Positions 7,640 to 16,529 are shown, numbered from the stretch's first letter. The stretch: DNA of 64,000 bases from CAVSJA01 sp963728145 (GCA_963728145.1 CAVSJA010000009.1:372001-436000); one strand, 5' to 3'. A program made the numbers and translations. The notes: generated from the letters alone by a model not told the origin.

Positions 7640-9146
7640 ACTTCCATATAGATCGAAGCTTCCATACCTTAATACTATTTACCATTGATTTTTCACCATT
7701 ACTAAAAAGTTCAATCCCGGTTTGAGTGGGTTCGGGAAATACTTGTGCTGTGAGTACCACTTCTCCATCATTCGCATAAACTTCTACTAAACTTTTATCA
7801 ATAAAGATCCGTAACCGAAGTTTATCCTTAATCTTAACCGGCACTTCGGTGCGCAACCATTTGACAAATTCAGGATGAAATGTTGTGTTCCCACTATTAC
7901 TTCTATCAATGTACAACATCCCGGTTTCTTTGTAGTAACCAATCGTCATCGATTTATTCCCGCCCACCATAATTCGAATACCCGCGTCAGTTGCATCTAC
8001 TGGTTGAATGCTGAGATCAATCTCTGCAACTTGTGTTTTAACAGGAATCGATTTGCTTCCGCTGATGCGTAGATGCGTTGCCTGGTAGGGCTCATATCTT
8101 AGTTTCTCTGTTGCGGCTACTGGTTGTTGCAGTAATATCCATTCTCCGTCGCGTTTTTCTAATTGGAGAGTTCTTGGCAATGTCATTGCACTTCTCCAGG
8201 GTTTTGTTGGAATGGATTGGCCATAGGTCCAGTTATTGGCCCAACCGACAATGACAGGAAGCTTTGCAGCTGGTAAATTATTATATGTTATTGCCGCATA
8301 ATTGTCAGGACCATAGTCCGGGCGATAAATTCTATCTTTTGGATTTTCATTTTTGAAATTCGTTCCATCGAACTCTCCAACAAAATATTGCATAGTTGTT
8401 TGTTGTGAGTTGATGAGGACCCATTTTGTTTTTCCGGGATTTCCCTTTATTGGAACTTGCAAAATATCCGGGCATTCCCAAATGTCCTTGCTGTCACCTT
8501 CGGGGCCGAAATCACTCAAGTGTGTCCATTCCTTCAGATTGGGCGAGCCATAAAACTGAACAATATGCTCATGTGGAAATACAACAGCCATCACCCAGTT
8601 TTTTGTCGGCTCATGCCAGAAAACTTTTGGATCACGGAAGTCTTTTTTATTAAGATCCAATACTGGATTGCCTTTATACTTTGTCCAGGTTCTACCGTTG
8701 TCAAGACTATACGCGATATGTTGGTTTTGCAAATAATCATTCCGTTTTGAAGTATCAGGAATGATATGTGCCGTATAGATCGCGACTAATGGAGTTTTTC
8801 CTGTTTTACCTGCAAATCCTGTTGTGTTCTCCTTTTCCACAACAGCACTTCCCGAAAAGATCATATTGCGCTTATCTTCAGGAATAGCGACAGGCAGATT
8901 CTTCCAATGCACAAGATCCTTGCTCACCGCATGTCCCCAACTCATATGCCCCCAAACAATTCCAAATGGATTGTACTGATAAAAAAGATGGTATTCTCCA
9001 TTGTAATACACTAATCCATTTGGATCATTTATCCAGTTTTTTGGCGGAGAGAAATGAATCTGAGGTCTAAACTTTTCTTTATAAGTCTGCGCTCCTGAAT
9101 GGAGAGAAAGAATGATTAATAATGAAAAGAGAGTTTGTCGCAACAT
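7638..9146 (-). CDS. Glycoside hydrolase family 32 (levanase/fructanase/invertase)
   Basis: Secreted beta-fructosidase that cleaves fructose from sucrose, levan or inulin. The 502-residue product begins with a signal peptide (RQTLFSLLIILSLHSGAQ). The five-bladed propeller motifs are all present: WINDPNG with nucleophile Asp41, FRDPKVFW (transition-state stabiliser), and WECPDIL with the acid/base Glu. A C-terminal beta-sandwich (about 350-500) completes the family layout. A ROK sugar kinase lies 23 bp upstream on the same strand, so hydrolysis and phosphorylation of fructose are probably one operon. Sequence alone does not separate levanase from invertase. No SusC/D pair is in the window. Confidence 0.92.
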   Translation of the reverse strand: MLRQTLFSLLIILSLHSGAQTYKEKFRPQIHFSPPKNWINDPNGLVYYNGEYHLFYQYNPFGIVWGHMSWGHAVSKDLVHWKNLPVAIPEDKRNMIFSGSAVVEKENTTGFAGKTGKTPLVAIYTAHIIPDTSKRNDYLQNQHIAYSLDNGRTWTKYKGNPVLDLNKKDFRDPKVFWHEPTKNWVMAVVFPHEHIVQFYGSPNLKEWTHLSDFGPEGDSKDIWECPDILQVPIKGNPGKTKWVLINSQQTTMQYFVGEFDGTNFKNENPKDRIYRPDYGPDNYAAITYNNLPAAKLPVIVGWANNWTYGQSIPTKPWRSAMTLPRTLQLEKRDGEWILLQQPVAATEKLRYEPYQATHLRISGSKSIPVKTQVAEIDLSIQPVDATDAGIRIMVGGNKSMTIGYYKETGMLYIDRSNSGNTTFHPEFVKWLRTEVPVKIKDKLRLRIFIDKSLVEVYANDGEVVLTAQVFPEPTQTGIELFSNGEKSMVNSIKVWKLRSIWK

Positions 9147-9169
9147 AAGTTAATTAAGTTAAGTACTCA

Positions 9170-10081
9170 TTAACTATTCACAAGGGCCGCTGCACCAAAT
9201 ACACCCGCGCTATCGCCCAGGCTTGGCTTTAATACCGGCACATCGAGGCGGTTATTGAAAATATGTTCCCTCAACGAATCAATACCTTGTTTATATAGGG
9301 CATCAATATTTCCAACACCACCACCAACGATAATCACGTCAGGATCCAGCATATTGGTTAGTACAGATGCGGCTTTTCCAAAATAAAAACATAGTCGCTC
9401 GATTGTTTTCGTTGCAGCAGGATCATCCCCCGATTGGTAATTGGCCATAATTTCCTTCAAACGGATCTTGTGACCAGTTAGGGAATAATAAAATCTTTCG
9501 GTGCCTGGACCAGAAATAACTGTTTCTACGCAACCAATCTTACCACAATAACAAGGACCGCCGCTTTCGTCTAAATAATTATGGCCCCATTCACCTGCAA
9601 TGCCGTGTTTACCAGACCAAACATGTCCGTCGTAAACCAGTCCACCACCTACACCTGTTCCCATGATGATACCAAATACCATTTTTGCATCCGGAGTATG
9701 TTGTTTCACTGCTCCCCAATGTGTTTCAGCTAATGCAAAACAGTTCGCATCGTTAGCCAATTCAACTTCAACCTCGAGTTTATTCTCCAGGTCTTTTTTC
9801 AATGGCATTCCGTTCAATGCTGTGCTATTGCAATTCTTCATCGTCTTCAATATGGGATCCAATACGCCCGGAGTGCCGAAACCGATTTTGGTAGGTTTCA
9901 ATCCTGACTGTTCTTTCATTAAATCAATCAACTTTCCGATCTGATCCACGATATGCGGATAACCTTTATGCGCCTCCGTATCAATTCTTGTTCTTAAGAT
10001 TGGATTGGGGTCATTTATCGAAGGAAGTACCACCCCTTCAATCTTTGTTCCTCCAAGATCAATACCCCATAATTCAGACAT
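9170..10081 (-). CDS. ROK-family sugar kinase, probably fructokinase
   Basis: A 303-residue cytoplasmic ATP-dependent hexose kinase. The phosphate-binding loop is GIDLGGTKIEGVVL (5-18), the catalytic base is in the NDANCFALAE segment, and the ROK zinc motif (GHNYLDESGGPCYCGKIGC) gives His plus three Cys. The second nucleotide loop is VIIVGGGVGNID. Position directly upstream of the GH32 fructosidase, with only 23 bp between them, suggests fructose as substrate; glucose or N-acetylhexosamine cannot be excluded. There is no DNA-binding domain, so it is a kinase and not a NagC-type regulator. Start ATG 10081. Confidence 0.85.
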   Translation of the reverse strand: MSELWGIDLGGTKIEGVVLPSINDPNPILRTRIDTEAHKGYPHIVDQIGKLIDLMKEQSGLKPTKIGFGTPGVLDPILKTMKNCNSTALNGMPLKKDLENKLEVEVELANDANCFALAETHWGAVKQHTPDAKMVFGIIMGTGVGGGLVYDGHVWSGKHGIAGEWGHNYLDESGGPCYCGKIGCVETVISGPGTERFYYSLTGHKIRLKEIMANYQSGDDPAATKTIERLCFYFGKAASVLTNMLDPDVIIVGGGVGNIDALYKQGIDSLREHIFNNRLDVPVLKPSLGDSAGVFGAAALVNS

Positions 10082-10121
10082 GATGAAAATTTTAAAATTC
10101 CATTATTATTCTGAGCCCTTC

Positions 10122-10191
10122 CCTTGTCAACCCGTCATTCCCGTCCCGCCATAGGCGGGAGGAACAACCTTATCAACCCTATCAACCTTTA
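10122..10191. repeat. Repeat tract: GTTGACAAGG words around a 34-bp REP-like element
   Basis: Reverse-orientation words (TTGTCAACC, TTATCAACC, CTATCAACC) flank a 34-bp element at 10132-10165 with core CCGTCATTCCCG and an internal stem CCCGCC-ATA-GGCGGG. The same element occurs in inverted orientation at 14721-14754 with two or three changes in the loop. A third, shorter relative (CCCGTCATTCCCG followed by CGAAAGCGGG) is at about 16551-16573. The tract reaches into the last codons of kdsB. Confidence 0.75.
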
Positions 10192-10925
10192 CTCAACAAC
10201 CGCTCCGCCTTCACCAAATCATCCGGCGTATCAATCTCTATCCCCATATAATCAGTAATCACCATTTTAAGTGGTATACCATTCTCCAAATAGCGAAGGC
10301 ATTCTATTTTTTCCGCAGCCTCTAACGGCGTCATTTCCCAGTTTGTAAAATCGATCAACGCCTGTTTACGGAAGGCATATACGCCGATATGTTCATAATA
10401 GGTAATAGAACTTTCAGTATTGCGTGGGTAAGGGATCACGCTTCGGGAAAAGTATAAAGCGTTACTATGCTTATCAATCGCAACCTTTACATAATTAGGA
10501 TCATCAATGTATTCCTTTTCTTTCAACTCCTGCATTAATGAAGCCACCTTAACCAATTTTCCGTCTTCTCCTTTAAATGCATTCAATAATTTCTCAAGTG
10601 GTTCTTTCTTTACAAACGGCTCATCACCCTGAACATTGAGTACGATATCAACATCCATATTGCTAACTGCCTCAGCAATCCTGTCACTTCCACTTTCATG
10701 CTGCTTAATACTCATTTTCGCCTTACCGCCATTGCTGACAATTTCCTGGAAAATGATATCACTGTCGGTTACCACCCACACTTCATTGAATAATCCCGTT
10801 GCTAAAGTATTGTCATAAGTGTGGCGAATAACAGTTTTGTTTGCCAGTTTTTGCATCAACTTCGCATGGAAACGCGTAGCCGCATAGCGTGCAGGTATCA
10901 TCGCAATGATCTTCTCCTTACTCAT
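10182..10925 (-). CDS. kdsB: 3-deoxy-manno-octulosonate cytidylyltransferase
   Basis: Activates Kdo as CMP-Kdo for attachment to lipid A in the inner LPS core. At 247 residues from ATG 10925 it has the standard length. The nucleotide-binding start is IAMIPARYAATRFHAKLM, and VLNVQGDEPFV carries the metal-binding Asp. YYEHIGVYAFR and GIEIDTPDDL are also typical. The in-frame codon at 10943 is unlikely, because a perfect -7 box (10941-10948) overlaps it. The last residues (ERLLSKG) run into the repeat tract. The nearby KdnB-like gene suggests that Kdo can be modified in this organism. Confidence 0.95.
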   Translation of the reverse strand: MSKEKIIAMIPARYAATRFHAKLMQKLANKTVIRHTYDNTLATGLFNEVWVVTDSDIIFQEIVSNGGKAKMSIKQHESGSDRIAEAVSNMDVDIVLNVQGDEPFVKKEPLEKLLNAFKGEDGKLVKVASLMQELKEKEYIDDPNYVKVAIDKHSNALYFSRSVIPYPRNTESSITYYEHIGVYAFRKQALIDFTNWEMTPLEAAEKIECLRYLENGIPLKMVITDYMGIEIDTPDDLVKAERLLSKG

Positions 10926-10940
10926 AAATGAATGTGAATT

Positions 10941-10948
10941 CAAAGATA
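10941..10948 (-). promoter_or_regulatory. -7 box TATCTTTG of kdsB
   Basis: Perfect match to the Bacteroidota -7 consensus TAnnTTTG, 15 bp upstream of the kdsB ATG on the minus strand. It sets the likely start at 10925. Confidence 0.6.
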
Positions 10949-10980
10949 ATGGGGAAGAATTGATTTATTCCTTTTCCGAA

Positions 10981-10996
10981 CCCGATAGCTATCGGG
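10981..10996. repeat. Perfect 16-bp palindrome CCCGATAGCTATCGGG
   Basis: Self-complementary over all 16 bases and followed by a second partial copy (ACGGGAGCTATCGAG). It lies between kdsB and the next gene. A similar palindrome, TCCCGAAGCTTCGGGA, is at about 23860. Likely a dispersed intergenic element. Confidence 0.6.
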
Positions 10997-11015
10997 ACGG
11001 GAGCTATCGAGATTA

Positions 11016-12134
11016 TTATTGGGATGAAGGGACATATTGCTCTCTCAATATTCTTCCGAAATTCATTGCTCCGGCCCGCCCATCAGTTGTTCCGGAATTA
11101 CATAGCACAACTATAGCAAGGTTTTTATCAGCAACGATTTCTACATAACTGCTGAAAATGGCGCCTCTGCCCATCCAGCTAGCAAGATAATTGCCCTTCC
11201 ATACTGCATTACTCCAACCCAATGCATAATTCGGAAAACCAAACAGCATATGGTTGACCGTCTTTTGAGTTAGTGTGGATTTTTTTTGTTGCAAGGCAAG
11301 AAGATATTCTCTTATGAACCTGACATAATCATTAATTGTAAGATTGAGTCCATTAGACGGCATAATAACAGCAAACGAAGCAGCCCAATAGTTATCCGGT
11401 TCAGGTGTAATACCACCATATACATCCCAATGCCCAACCGGTTGAGTTGAATCTTTTTTTACAGGCAAGCCAATATCCAAACGAATGTTCAAGGGTTTAT
11501 TAATATAAAGTTGAACCAGGTCTTCCCATGATTTGCCACTTGCTTTTTCTAACATGGAGGTTGCTATACAAATACCGGCGATAGAGTAAACCGATTTTGA
11601 ACTGTCTTCAATTACCAGCGGCCTTTCTTTCAATATCTGTGTAGTAAAAAACATCCGTTGCTGTTTTGAATTACCTGGCAACGCATTGATGTTTCCAGCC
11701 TGGAAATCTTTTATCTCGGTAAATGGTCGGATGCCTGCACGGTGAGATAATAGTTTTTCAAGTGTGAGCTTATGATAAAGCTTCATCGTCTTCCCATTCA
11801 ACTCTGGTAAAATGGAAATGATGGTTGAATTCCAGGAGATCTTTTTTGCATCAACGAGTTTTTGGGCGATATAGGTTGTAAATGCGGCCGTATTCGTCCC
11901 GATCATAAAGCGATTGTCAACGGTCACCGGACTTCTTGTTCTGATTTTCTTTATTCCTGAAGCCCCAATATCATAAATGCTATCGGCACTGAAGACCGCA
12001 TATACCATACCTGGAATATTCCTCATTCTTCGCACGGAATCGGCAACTTTCACGAAAGCCTGTGAAAAACCATCCTTCAATAAAAACATCAGTAAGAAGA
12101 GAAATAAGATTTTTTTCATTTGCAATCGTTTCAT
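11016..12134 (-). CDS. Beta-lactamase-fold serine-hydrolase homologue, active site lost
   Basis: A secreted 372-residue protein of the class C beta-lactamase/DD-peptidase-like family, with signal peptide KKILFLFLLMFLLKDGFSQA. Family features include LTLEKLLSHRAGI (usually LLSHTSGI), KSVYSIAGI at the usual YxN site and a final EIVADKNLAIVVLCNSG. The catalytic SxxK is replaced: the FRIGSxTK position reads RFMIGTNTAAF, so Ser becomes Thr80 and Lys becomes Ala83. The Asn of YxN is also gone. It is probably a non-catalytic relative, perhaps a binding protein. Start is ATG 12134 or 12119. It lies just after the hydroxylase gene, on the same strand, likely co-transcribed. Confidence 0.75.
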   Translation of the reverse strand: MKRLQMKKILFLFLLMFLLKDGFSQAFVKVADSVRRMRNIPGMVYAVFSADSIYDIGASGIKKIRTRSPVTVDNRFMIGTNTAAFTTYIAQKLVDAKKISWNSTIISILPELNGKTMKLYHKLTLEKLLSHRAGIRPFTEIKDFQAGNINALPGNSKQQRMFFTTQILKERPLVIEDSSKSVYSIAGICIATSMLEKASGKSWEDLVQLYINKPLNIRLDIGLPVKKDSTQPVGHWDVYGGITPEPDNYWAASFAVIMPSNGLNLTINDYVRFIREYLLALQQKKSTLTQKTVNHMLFGFPNYALGWSNAVWKGNYLASWMGRGAIFSSYVEIVADKNLAIVVLCNSGTTDGRAGAMNFGRILREQYVPSSQ

Positions 12135-12148
12135 AAGGCAGGCCCCAC

Positions 12149-12967
12149 TCAATAATCTGTTTTTATGGTTTTATCAAAAGGTAAACGAAGCTGGTAACCT
12201 ATATTCTCGTCTGGCTTTTTTTCCAGCACATCCAATCCATATCGGATCTTTTTAGGATCATCATAGGCAAATGTTCCGAATATCCTATCCCAGAATGAAA
12301 AGATATTTCCAAAATTAGTATCTGTCCACGGCCTTTCGTAATGATGGTGAAATTTATGCATACCCGGCGTAACAAAAATCCAGCTCAATGTCTTATCCAG
12401 CCAAATGGGCAGATTAATATTGGCATGAGAAAAGTAAGTGAAAAAGACATTCAATATTCTGTAAAAGAAATAAAAACTAATTGGTGCTCCGGTGATAATT
12501 ACAGCGATAAGTGCAAAGAGTTCACGTATCAGAAAGTCTCCGGGATGATGCCTGGTTCCTGTTGTTACGTCCACATGCGTATCGCTGTGATGGATCATAT
12601 GCAGCTTCCACATCCATTTCACTTTATGAAGTAGATAGTGGGAAAGATATTGCCCGATCAATTCAAAGATCATTATTGATACAAGTAACTCCAGCCAAAT
12701 CGGCCAATTGACAAAATAGATCAATCCAAATTGATTGATCCTTATCCACTCAAAGACTCCCACCGTCAATAACGCAAATCCAACGTTGATCAACATCGTG
12801 GTGGTGAGAAAGAAAAAGTTTACACCTGCATGCCGCCATTTACGATAGGAATGAGTGAACAAAGGATAATATCCTTCCAGTATCCAGAACAATGACATAC
12901 AGCCAAAGATCCAGATTGCTCTTTGCCAGGTAGGCATCACTTCAAAAAAATGCAGAAACGATTCCAT
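12149..12967 (-). CDS. Sterol desaturase / fatty acid hydroxylase family protein
   Basis: An integral membrane di-iron oxygenase of 272 residues with four to five hydrophobic helices. The histidine clusters expected for the di-iron centre are present: HYLLHK (about 130), HHSDTHVD (144-151), HHPGD, and HKFHHHYERPWTDTNFG in the last third. The family hydroxylates or desaturates sterols, carotenoids or acyl chains (for example ornithine lipids or sphingolipids in Bacteroidota); the substrate cannot be told here. The gene ends where the beta-lactamase-fold gene begins (14 bp gap to its ATG), so the two form a likely operon. Confidence 0.88.
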   Translation of the reverse strand: MESFLHFFEVMPTWQRAIWIFGCMSLFWILEGYYPLFTHSYRKWRHAGVNFFFLTTTMLINVGFALLTVGVFEWIRINQFGLIYFVNWPIWLELLVSIMIFELIGQYLSHYLLHKVKWMWKLHMIHHSDTHVDVTTGTRHHPGDFLIRELFALIAVIITGAPISFYFFYRILNVFFTYFSHANINLPIWLDKTLSWIFVTPGMHKFHHHYERPWTDTNFGNIFSFWDRIFGTFAYDDPKKIRYGLDVLEKKPDENIGYQLRLPFDKTIKTDY

Positions 12968-13102
12968 AATAACGGAAAACTAAGTTACAGAGAAGATTCA
13001 CCATTTACAATGAGAGTTGGATGATTTCTCCACTTTCACATATACTTTAATTTATTGAATACTAGTTATCTCCCGGAGCTGGTTATGGAGAATTCGTAAT
13101 CC

Positions 13103-13318
13103 CTATCCATTTTCTATACTTTCCAATATCTCTTTTGCTCTTTCTGCTTGAGTTTTATGTACCATCAATTGAATTCCGCCAATGGCATTGGAAAGGTAAG
13201 GAACGAGCGTGGCCATATTTTCATTCTCGAGATAACAGTTTATATCCTCTTCCTGTAACCGATGCAAGAAGATGGTTGCAGTCACATAATTGTCATATGA
13301 GCGGATAGATTCGAACAT
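13103..13318 (-). CDS. DUF2007 putative signal-transducing protein
   Basis: A 71-residue cytoplasmic protein with the DUF2007 pattern: an N-terminal strand followed by a helix (NYVTATIFLHRLQEEDINCYLEN), then GGIQLMVHKTQAERAKEILES. This is a small ferredoxin-like fold, usually annotated as a putative signal-transducing protein, with a helix-strand order like that of ACT/GlnB-type modules. The family's function is not established. It lies alone downstream of dnaN, separated by a pair of G/C-rich inverted repeats. Start ATG 13318. Confidence 0.75.
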   Translation of the reverse strand: MFESIRSYDNYVTATIFLHRLQEEDINCYLENENMATLVPYLSNAIGGIQLMVHKTQAERAKEILESIENG

Positions 13319-13319
13319 A

Positions 13320-13495
13320 AACCCCCCCGCCCCCTAAAGGGGGAGAAATAAATAGACTATCAAATTGATTAAATGCATCAGACAAGTATCTATTCCTATT
13401 ACAAGTAAATTATAAAAAATAAAACCGCGTGGATCTATTCAATCAACACAGTTCTGAATTTAGTTACTCCCCTTTAGGGGGCTGGGGGGTTTGTG
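13320..13495. repeat. Inverted pair of C-run/G-run repeats
   Basis: AACCCCCCCGCCCCCTAAAG at 13320 onward and CTCCCCTTTAGGGGGCTGGG ending near 13493 are imperfect inverted copies of about 26 bp, separated by about 125 bp of AT-rich sequence. Each half also contains a small hairpin (CCCCCTAAAGGGGG). It lies after the dnaN stop on its strand. Possibly the dnaN transcript end or a dispersed repeat pair. Confidence 0.65.
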
Positions 13496-13503
13496 TTGGG
13501 GGT

Positions 13504-14619
13504 TTACGTATTTAGCATCAACGGCATCACCAACATCAACATTTCTTCACTGTCTTCCAGTTCCGTTGGTTTAATGATACCTGCTTTTGTGGGAGTAGAT
13601 AATTCCATTACCACCTCTTCACTGTCGGCGGCATTGAGCATTTCTATCAGGAATTTTGCATTGAAGGCGATTTGAAGGTCTTCACCATTGTACTGGCATT
13701 TCATGCGCTCATTTCCTTCGAAAGAAAAATCAACATCCTGTGCTGCCAGTTGCAATTCGCTACCAGTAATATTCAACACAACCTGGTTAGTGCTTTTGTT
13801 GCTGAATATGGCAACGCGACGAAGCGCACTTTGAAAATCGTTCTTGTTTACTGTTAGTTTGTACGGATTATCTGATGGAATTACCACTTTATAATCTGGA
13901 AATCTCGCATCAATCAATCGACAACTCAATTGTGTTGTACCATGCTTTACAAAAAGATGATTGCTGTTATAGCTGATTGCGAGTTCGTCTTCATTTACCG
14001 GCATTGAGGCTTTCAAAAGTGTCAGCGGCTTGCGCGGAACAATAAGCGAATCTGATTTTGGACAACTAACATCTTTCCTTTTATATCTCACCAGTCTGTG
14101 CGCATCAGTGGAAACGAACTGAAGTCCTTTCTTATCTAATTCAAAGTATACTCCAGTCATTGCAGGTCGCAGATCATCATTGCTCACCGCAAAAAGAGTT
14201 TTATTGATGGCATTTACCAATGCGGCTGAACTGATCTTGAAAGATGTGGTATCGTCAGCAGCCGGTTCCTTTGGAAAATTATCAGGGTTTTCCCCCATCA
14301 CTTTATACTTACCATTATCGCTGGTGATCTCTACGCTGAAGTTCTTATCAATATTAAAGGTTAGTGGCTGATCGGGCAGGTTCTTGAGTGAATCCATAAG
14401 GATCTTTGCGGGAATACAAACCCTTCCGCTATCTTTTGCTTCCACATCCAGTTGAACCTTCATCACGGTCTCCAGGTCAGTCGCTACAACGGTCAATCTT
14501 CCCTTTTCAACTTCAAAAAGAAAATCTTCCAGGATGGGTAGTACGGTATTCGCATTGATGACGCCACTGATCTGTTGGAGTTGCTTCAATAAGGCCGATG
14601 AGGAAACAATAAACTTCAT
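13504..14619 (-). CDS. dnaN: DNA polymerase III sliding clamp (beta subunit)
   Basis: Forms the ring dimer that holds DNA polymerase III on the template. At 371 residues it has the standard length, with three clamp domains. MKFIVSSSALLKQLQQISGVI opens domain 1, VSTDAHRLVRYKRK (about 172-185) is in domain 2, and MLVMPLML near the end is the M-P-M/L hydrophobic cleft motif that binds client proteins. Not next to dnaA here, as is common in Bacteroidota. Start ATG 14619. Confidence 0.97.
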   Translation of the reverse strand: MKFIVSSSALLKQLQQISGVINANTVLPILEDFLFEVEKGRLTVVATDLETVMKVQLDVEAKDSGRVCIPAKILMDSLKNLPDQPLTFNIDKNFSVEITSDNGKYKVMGENPDNFPKEPAADDTTSFKISSAALVNAINKTLFAVSNDDLRPAMTGVYFELDKKGLQFVSTDAHRLVRYKRKDVSCPKSDSLIVPRKPLTLLKASMPVNEDELAISYNSNHLFVKHGTTQLSCRLIDARFPDYKVVIPSDNPYKLTVNKNDFQSALRRVAIFSNKSTNQVVLNITGSELQLAAQDVDFSFEGNERMKCQYNGEDLQIAFNAKFLIEMLNAADSEEVVMELSTPTKAGIIKPTELEDSEEMLMLVMPLMLNT

Positions 14620-14720
14620 AAACAGTGTTGAATAATGTAATGTATGGTAATTTGGCTAGGTGGCGAAACTACTGATTTTTAGAAAATAGCAAGGCGATTT
14701 TGCCTGAGGGTTGAAAAGTT

Positions 14721-14754
14721 GTTCCTCCCGCAAATGGCGGGACGGGAATGACGG
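14721..14754. repeat. 34-bp REP-like element, inverted copy
   Basis: Reverse complement of the element at 10132-10165 except for two or three bases in the loop, with the internal stem CCCGCAAATGGCGGG. It lies in the dnaN-recX gap. The short frame starting at 14748 that crosses this element is not a gene. Confidence 0.75.
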
Positions 14755-14974
14755 TTAACTTGTTAACTGGGCAAAACCGCGTAATTCCTCCATATCCTGA
14801 GATTTTAGACGAATTAAATGAAACCCGCGCAGATTTCAGCCCCGTCTCCGAAAACCATCGGGAGGCGCAAGCCTTTTTTCACGCTCCCGGCAAACTGCTT
14901 TCTCATCATATATACGGGAGAAAAAAACATTTTATACTGAGGTTTTCACCAATTCGAACCTACCTCGTAACCTC

Positions 14975-14982
14975 TATTTTTG
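14975..14982 (+). promoter_or_regulatory. -7 box TATTTTTG of recX
   Basis: Perfect TAnnTTTG only 4 bp before the recX ATG (14987). If used, transcription would begin at or just inside the start codon, giving a leaderless or nearly leaderless mRNA. Confidence 0.55.
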
Positions 14983-14986
14983 TACT

Positions 14987-15478
14987 ATGCTGCAGCGAAA
15001 GACTTTGAGCAAGGACCAGGCCCTACAAAAAGCACGTCATTATTGTTCTTACCAGGAAAGAAGCCATTTTGAAGTAAAGGAGAAGCTTTATTCCCTGGGT
15101 CTTCACAAAAATGAGGTTGAGGAGTCGCTTGCCACATTGATTGAAGAGAATTATCTGAACGAAGAAAGGTTTGCCATTCAGTTTGCTGGCGGAAAATTTC
15201 GCATGAAGCAATGGGGAAGAGTAAAGATCAAATACGAATTGAAACAAAAAAGAATTAGTGATTACTGTATTCGAAAGGCAATAGAAATGATTGACGAAGA
15301 GGACTACCTGAAAACACTTGAAAAGCTTGCAAGAAAAAAATGGACAAGCATCAAAGCAATAGGCATGAATCAATACTTGAAAATGTCGAAAACCAATAAC
15401 TACCTGCGACAGCATGGGTATGAACCAGCCCTTGTAAACCAAATCATACAAAAACTAAAGACCACGAATGAGAATTAA
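14987..15478 (+). CDS. recX: RecX regulatory protein
   Basis: Modulator that binds RecA filaments and limits recombinase activity. The 163-residue all-helical protein shows the three-repeat RecX pattern. ALQKARHYCSYQERSHFEVKE resembles the usual A..yL..r.RS..Ev..kL, followed by YLNEERFAIQFAGGKFRMKQWGRVKIKYEL (R-f-A-..f...k...k.wG...I..eL) and NYLRQHGYEPALVNQII at the end. recA is not nearby. The 3' end overlaps the next ORF by 11 bp, suggesting translational coupling. Start ATG 14987, from the -7 box. Confidence 0.92.
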   Translation: MLQRKTLSKDQALQKARHYCSYQERSHFEVKEKLYSLGLHKNEVEESLATLIEENYLNEERFAIQFAGGKFRMKQWGRVKIKYELKQKRISDYCIRKAIEMIDEEDYLKTLEKLARKKWTSIKAIGMNQYLKMSKTNNYLRQHGYEPALVNQIIQKLKTTNEN

Positions 15479-16529
15479 TTTGTTGACCCTCGTATGCTTG
15501 CTACCGGTTTTTGCAATTACTCAAATAAAGATTGATACCATTAAATCGCGGGATCGGCCCGAGGACCTATATTTTCCACTTATTCGTCATGCCAGGTCAT
15601 CAGTTGCCTTAAAGATTAATAATTACCTGCAATCAAACATTCTTGGGAACACAACGAAGAAAACTCCGTCAGGAAAACTGTTTGACCGAAGAAAATATAT
15701 CATGAATGACAGTGTAACACAGTCCGGGATTACTTATTGCAACTTTACTCCAATACTCAATAACTCAAAACTTTTTACCATCGAGATTGAATTTGAGACT
15801 ATGGCAGCATACCCTTCCAGTTCAACAGAATATTTCAATTTCAATGCACAAAATGGCGAGCCAATACTTGTTCATGATTTATTTACAGCGGCCGGCCTGG
15901 AAGCATTAAAGAAAAAAATTAATGCAACGCGTGAAAAGCGAATAAAAGTTTATGTCGACGATATCAGAACAAACAAAACTGAAGACCTGGTCGATGACCT
16001 TGATTACATTCACGAAAAATTGAAGGAATGTCTGCAATATGATACCCTCCAGGGTTTCATTCTCACAAAAAATACAATGGTCTTCAACAGATCAAATTGT
16101 TTTCCGCACGCAGTACAGGTTTATATGACCGATCTGAATGTTGAATTGACTTTCTCCGAAGTAAGTGTCTGGTTAAATGAATATGGCAAGAAAGCCTTGT
16201 CGATGAAGAATGCCTCCATCGAGAAAGAATATAAGCCGGGTATCATGAACCCGTTTTATGGTTCTATTGGTGGCAAATACCCAATTGTTTTACAGTTTAC
16301 CCATATCTACAACGATGGAAGTCTCAGCGGTTTTTATTACTACGAATCACAGGGCATTTGTATCTCTTTATCGGGAGGCATAAAGGGTAACGATATTTTT
16401 ATTGAAGAAGAACATGAGGACGAAAATACCAGCGCTACATTCAAAGGAACCTACGATGGTAAACAAATCTCTGGCACATGGACTCCCTCAAAAACGGGAA
16501 AAGCATTTCCCTTTACTTTGAAGAACTAA
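15468..16529 (+). CDS. Secreted DUF3298/PdaC-like protein
   Basis: A 353-residue exported protein with signal peptide RINLLTLVCLLPVFAITQI. The middle (STEYFNFNAQNGEPILVHDLF, about 118-138) resembles the conserved F-N-D..tG..i.l.dlF stretch of DUF3298/RsiV-like domains, which are found in extracytoplasmic proteins and some deacetylases. The C-terminal 100 residues (HIYNDGSLSGFYYYESQG..., GTYDGKQISGTWTP) look like a lipocalin-like beta repeat that reports ISGTW. No enzyme motif is visible. It overlaps recX by 11 bp. Function unknown; the domain link is moderate. Confidence 0.55.
   Translation: MRINLLTLVCLLPVFAITQIKIDTIKSRDRPEDLYFPLIRHARSSVALKINNYLQSNILGNTTKKTPSGKLFDRRKYIMNDSVTQSGITYCNFTPILNNSKLFTIEIEFETMAAYPSSSTEYFNFNAQNGEPILVHDLFTAAGLEALKKKINATREKRIKVYVDDIRTNKTEDLVDDLDYIHEKLKECLQYDTLQGFILTKNTMVFNRSNCFPHAVQVYMTDLNVELTFSEVSVWLNEYGKKALSMKNASIEKEYKPGIMNPFYGSIGGKYPIVLQFTHIYNDGSLSGFYYYESQGICISLSGGIKGNDIFIEEEHEDENTSATFKGTYDGKQISGTWTPSKTGKAFPFTLKN

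Noticed and set aside
14748..15008. Short ORF before recX
   Set aside because: Begins inside the REP-like element and overlaps the recX promoter and start; no hydrophobic or domain pattern.
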